This document shows, in pieces, positions 5,879-7,877 of a stretch of 7,877 nt of DNA. A program made the position numbers and the translations under genes. The DNA is from an uncultured Neomegalonema sp. (GTDB taxonomy: Bacteria > Pseudomonadota > Alphaproteobacteria > Rhodobacterales > Rhodobacteraceae). Position 1 is the stretch's first letter. Each line of letters opens with the position of its first letter. The notes under the pieces are model-generated. The model ran no database searches. It was not told the origin of the DNA and worked only from the letters and a program-made list of their open reading frames with translations. The DNA is taken from assembly GCA_937944035.1 (NCBI GenBank), contig CALDZQ010000359.1, positions 1-7,877 of the forward strand, in the 5' to 3' direction.

Positions 5879-7877
5879 TTGTTTGAAAAGATCCTCGTCG
5901 CCAACCGTGGTGAAATTGCAATTCGAGTCCTGCGCGCGGCCAACGAGCTGGGCAAGCAAACCGTTGCGATCTATGCCGAGGAGGACAAGCTGAGCCTGCA
6001 CCGCTTTAAGGCGGACGAATCCTATCAGGTCGGCGAGGGGATGGGGCCGGTTGCCGCATATCTGTCCATCGACGAAGTGATCCGGGTGGCGCGCGAAGCA
6101 GGCGCGGATGCGATTCATCCCGGCTATGGCCTGCTGTCCGAGAACCCTGATCTGGTGGATGCCTGCACCGCCAACGGCATCGCTTTCATCGGACCCAAAG
6201 CCGAAACCATGCGGATGCTGGGCGATAAAGCCAGCGCCCGCCGTGCCGCGATTGCCGCGAATGTCCCCGTCATCCCCGCTACCGAAGTGCTGGGCGATGA
6301 TATGGACGCGATCCGTAAGGAGGCGGGGGAGGTCGGTTATCCGCTGATGCTCAAAGCCAGTTGGGGCGGGGGCGGGCGCGGGATGCGGCCCATCCATGAA
6401 GAAGGCGAGCTTGAGGATAAAGTGCGCGAAGGACGGCGCGAGGCCGAGGCCGCGTTCGGCAACGGCGAGGGTTATCTGGAGAAGATGATTATCCGCGCCC
6501 GCCATGTCGAGGTGCAGATTCTCGGTGACAGCCACGGCAATGTCTATCACCTCTACGAGCGCGATTGCTCGGTACAGCGGCGTAACCAAAAGGTCGTCGA
6601 ACGCGCGCCTGCGCCGTATCTGAGTGAAGATCAACGCGCTGAAATCTGCGATCTGGGTCTGCGCATCGCCCGCCACGCCAATTATCAATGCGCGGGGACG
6701 GTCGAGTTCCTGATGGATATGGATACGGGGAATTTCTACTTCATCGAAGTGAACCCGCGTATTCAGGTCGAGCATACGGTGACAGAGGAAGTGACCGGCA
6801 TCGACATCGTCAAAGCGCAAATCCGCATCACCGAGGGCGCGACGCTGGGCGAGGCGACGGGGGCGGCGTCTCAGGATGATGTGAAGCTGCGCGGTCATGC
6901 GTTGCAATGCCGGATTACCACCGAAGACCCGCATAACCAGTTCATCCCCGATTACGGCCGCATCACCGCGTATCGCGGGGCGACCGGATTTGGCATCCGG
7001 CTGGATGGCGGGACGGCCTATTCAGGGGCGGTTATCACGCGGTTCTACGACTCGCTGCTGGAGAAGGTCACGGCATGGGCGCCGACGCCGGAAGAGGCGA
7101 TCCTGCGGATGGATCGGGCGTTGCGGGAATACCGGATCAGGGGCGTGGCCACGAATATCGCGTTTGTCGAGAACCTGCTGAAGCATCCGACGTTCCTTGA
7201 TTACAGCTATACGACCACGTTTATCGACAAGACGCCGGAGCTGTTCGAGTTCACCAAACGCCGCGACCGGGCGACCAAGCTGTTGACCTTCATCGCCGAC
7301 ATCACGGTGAACGGGAACCCCGAAGTGATGGACCGTCCGCGCCCCGAAGCGGAGGCGCACCCGCCCCGCGCGCCGAAATTTATCACCGATACACTGCCCG
7401 ATGACACGCCCAAGACGCTGCTCGACAGCAAGGGCGCGAAGGCGGTTGCCGACTGGATGCTGTCGCAGAAACGCCTGCTGATTACCGACACGACCATGCG
7501 TGACGGGCATCAATCCTTGCTGGCCACGCGAATGCGCTCGATTGATATGCTGGGGGTCGCGCCCAGCTATGCGCACAACCTGCCGGGCCTGTTCTCGATG
7601 GAGTGCTGGGGCGGGGCGACGTTTGATGTGGCCTATCGCTTCTTGCAGGAATGTCCGTGGAAGCGGTTGTCCGACCTGCGCACGGCGATGCCGAATATGC
7701 TGACGCAAATGCTGGTGCGGGCGTCGAACGGGGTGGGGTATACCAACTATCCCGACAACGTGGTGCAGGGCTTTGTGGGCCGTGCGGCGGAGTCGGGGAT
7801 GGACCTGTTCCGCGTGTTTGATCCGCTCAACTGGGTCGAAAACATGCGCGTTTGCATGGATGCGGTGATCGAAAGCG
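5879..7877 (+). CDS. pyc: pyruvate carboxylase, 3'-partial
   Basis: Biotin-dependent pyruvate carboxylase makes oxaloacetate from pyruvate, bicarbonate and ATP, replenishing the TCA cycle and feeding gluconeogenesis. About 666 of roughly 1150 residues are present. The biotin carboxylase domain (about 1-460) opens with K-I-L-V-A-N-R-G-E-I-A-I-R at residues 4-16. It has the ATP-grasp glycine loop G-G-G-G-R-G-M (163-169) and E-V-N-P-R-I-Q-V-E-H (290-299), with metal ligands E290 and N292 and catalytic R294. After a linker, the carboxyltransferase domain begins with T-T-M-R-D-G-H-Q-S (538-546). R541, D542, Q545, R614 and D648 correspond, with a constant offset of 7, to R548, D549, Q552, R621 and D655 as I recall them from Rhizobium etli pyruvate carboxylase. 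The carbamylated lysine and the biotin carrier domain lie beyond the window. The single-chain domain order separates it from acetyl- and propionyl-CoA carboxylase subunits. The start is TTG, chosen from the ribosome binding site and the upstream stop. Confidence 0.95.
   Translation, partial: MFEKILVANRGEIAIRVLRAANELGKQTVAIYAEEDKLSLHRFKADESYQVGEGMGPVAAYLSIDEVIRVAREAGADAIHPGYGLLSENPDLVDACTANGIAFIGPKAETMRMLGDKASARRAAIAANVPVIPATEVLGDDMDAIRKEAGEVGYPLMLKASWGGGGRGMRPIHEEGELEDKVREGRREAEAAFGNGEGYLEKMIIRARHVEVQILGDSHGNVYHLYERDCSVQRRNQKVVERAPAPYLSEDQRAEICDLGLRIARHANYQCAGTVEFLMDMDTGNFYFIEVNPRIQVEHTVTEEVTGIDIVKAQIRITEGATLGEATGAASQDDVKLRGHALQCRITTEDPHNQFIPDYGRITAYRGATGFGIRLDGGTAYSGAVITRFYDSLLEKVTAWAPTPEEAILRMDRALREYRIRGVATNIAFVENLLKHPTFLDYSYTTTFIDKTPELFEFTKRRDRATKLLTFIADITVNGNPEVMDRPRPEAEAHPPRAPKFITDTLPDDTPKTLLDSKGAKAVADWMLSQKRLLITDTTMRDGHQSLLATRMRSIDMLGVAPSYAHNLPGLFSMECWGGATFDVAYRFLQECPWKRLSDLRTAMPNMLTQMLVRASNGVGYTNYPDNVVQGFVGRAAESGMDLFRVFDPLNWVENMRVCMDAVIES

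Noticed and set aside
5858..6934. A 358-codon open frame on the minus strand opposite pyc
   Set aside because: It is fully antisense to the highly conserved biotin carboxylase domain. It has no recognisable motif and a shadow-like composition.

Overview
The window looks like chromosomal DNA of a GC-rich alphaproteobacterium, probably a Rhodobacterales (roseobacter-like) species. This rests on gene content, the strong G/C wobble preference seen by eye, and the close resemblance of the pyruvate carboxylase to the alphaproteobacterial type. It is an inference from remembered family sequences, not from a search. All genes are on the + strand and tightly packed. The only non-coding stretches are 93 and 72 bases, apart from a short gap of about 11 bases between the two envelope genes.

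Layout. Bases 1-705 hold the 3' part of rlmJ, a 23S rRNA adenine-N6 methyltransferase gene that is missing only about ten N-terminal codons. An AT-rich spacer (706-798) carries a long imperfect palindrome and a possible promoter. A three-gene unit follows (799-5806): a large RND-superfamily permease whose reading frame continues without a stop into a LolA-like periplasmic lipoprotein-sorting domain; an exported outer-membrane beta-barrel protein; and a TetR-family regulator whose GTG start overlaps the barrel gene's stop. A second spacer (5807-5878) has a perfect 9-bp inverted repeat ending exactly at the start codon of pyc. The pyc gene (pyruvate carboxylase) begins at a TTG at 5879 and runs off the window end after the biotin carboxylase domain and the start of the carboxyltransferase domain.

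How the genes work together. The RND permease, LolA-like carrier and outer-membrane barrel together look like an envelope-spanning path for a hydrophobic molecule (lipid, sterol/hopanoid-like compound or lipoprotein-related cargo). The TetR protein probably senses the cargo or a related ligand and represses the operon from the AT-rich palindrome. The substrate cannot be read from the sequence. The most interesting point is the permease-carrier joint. The fused frame still holds an internal Shine-Dalgarno sequence, an ATG and a complete signal peptide with an AQA cleavage motif at the junction. The cell could therefore make a tethered carrier, a released soluble carrier, or both. rlmJ and pyc are housekeeping neighbours with no evident link to the transport unit.
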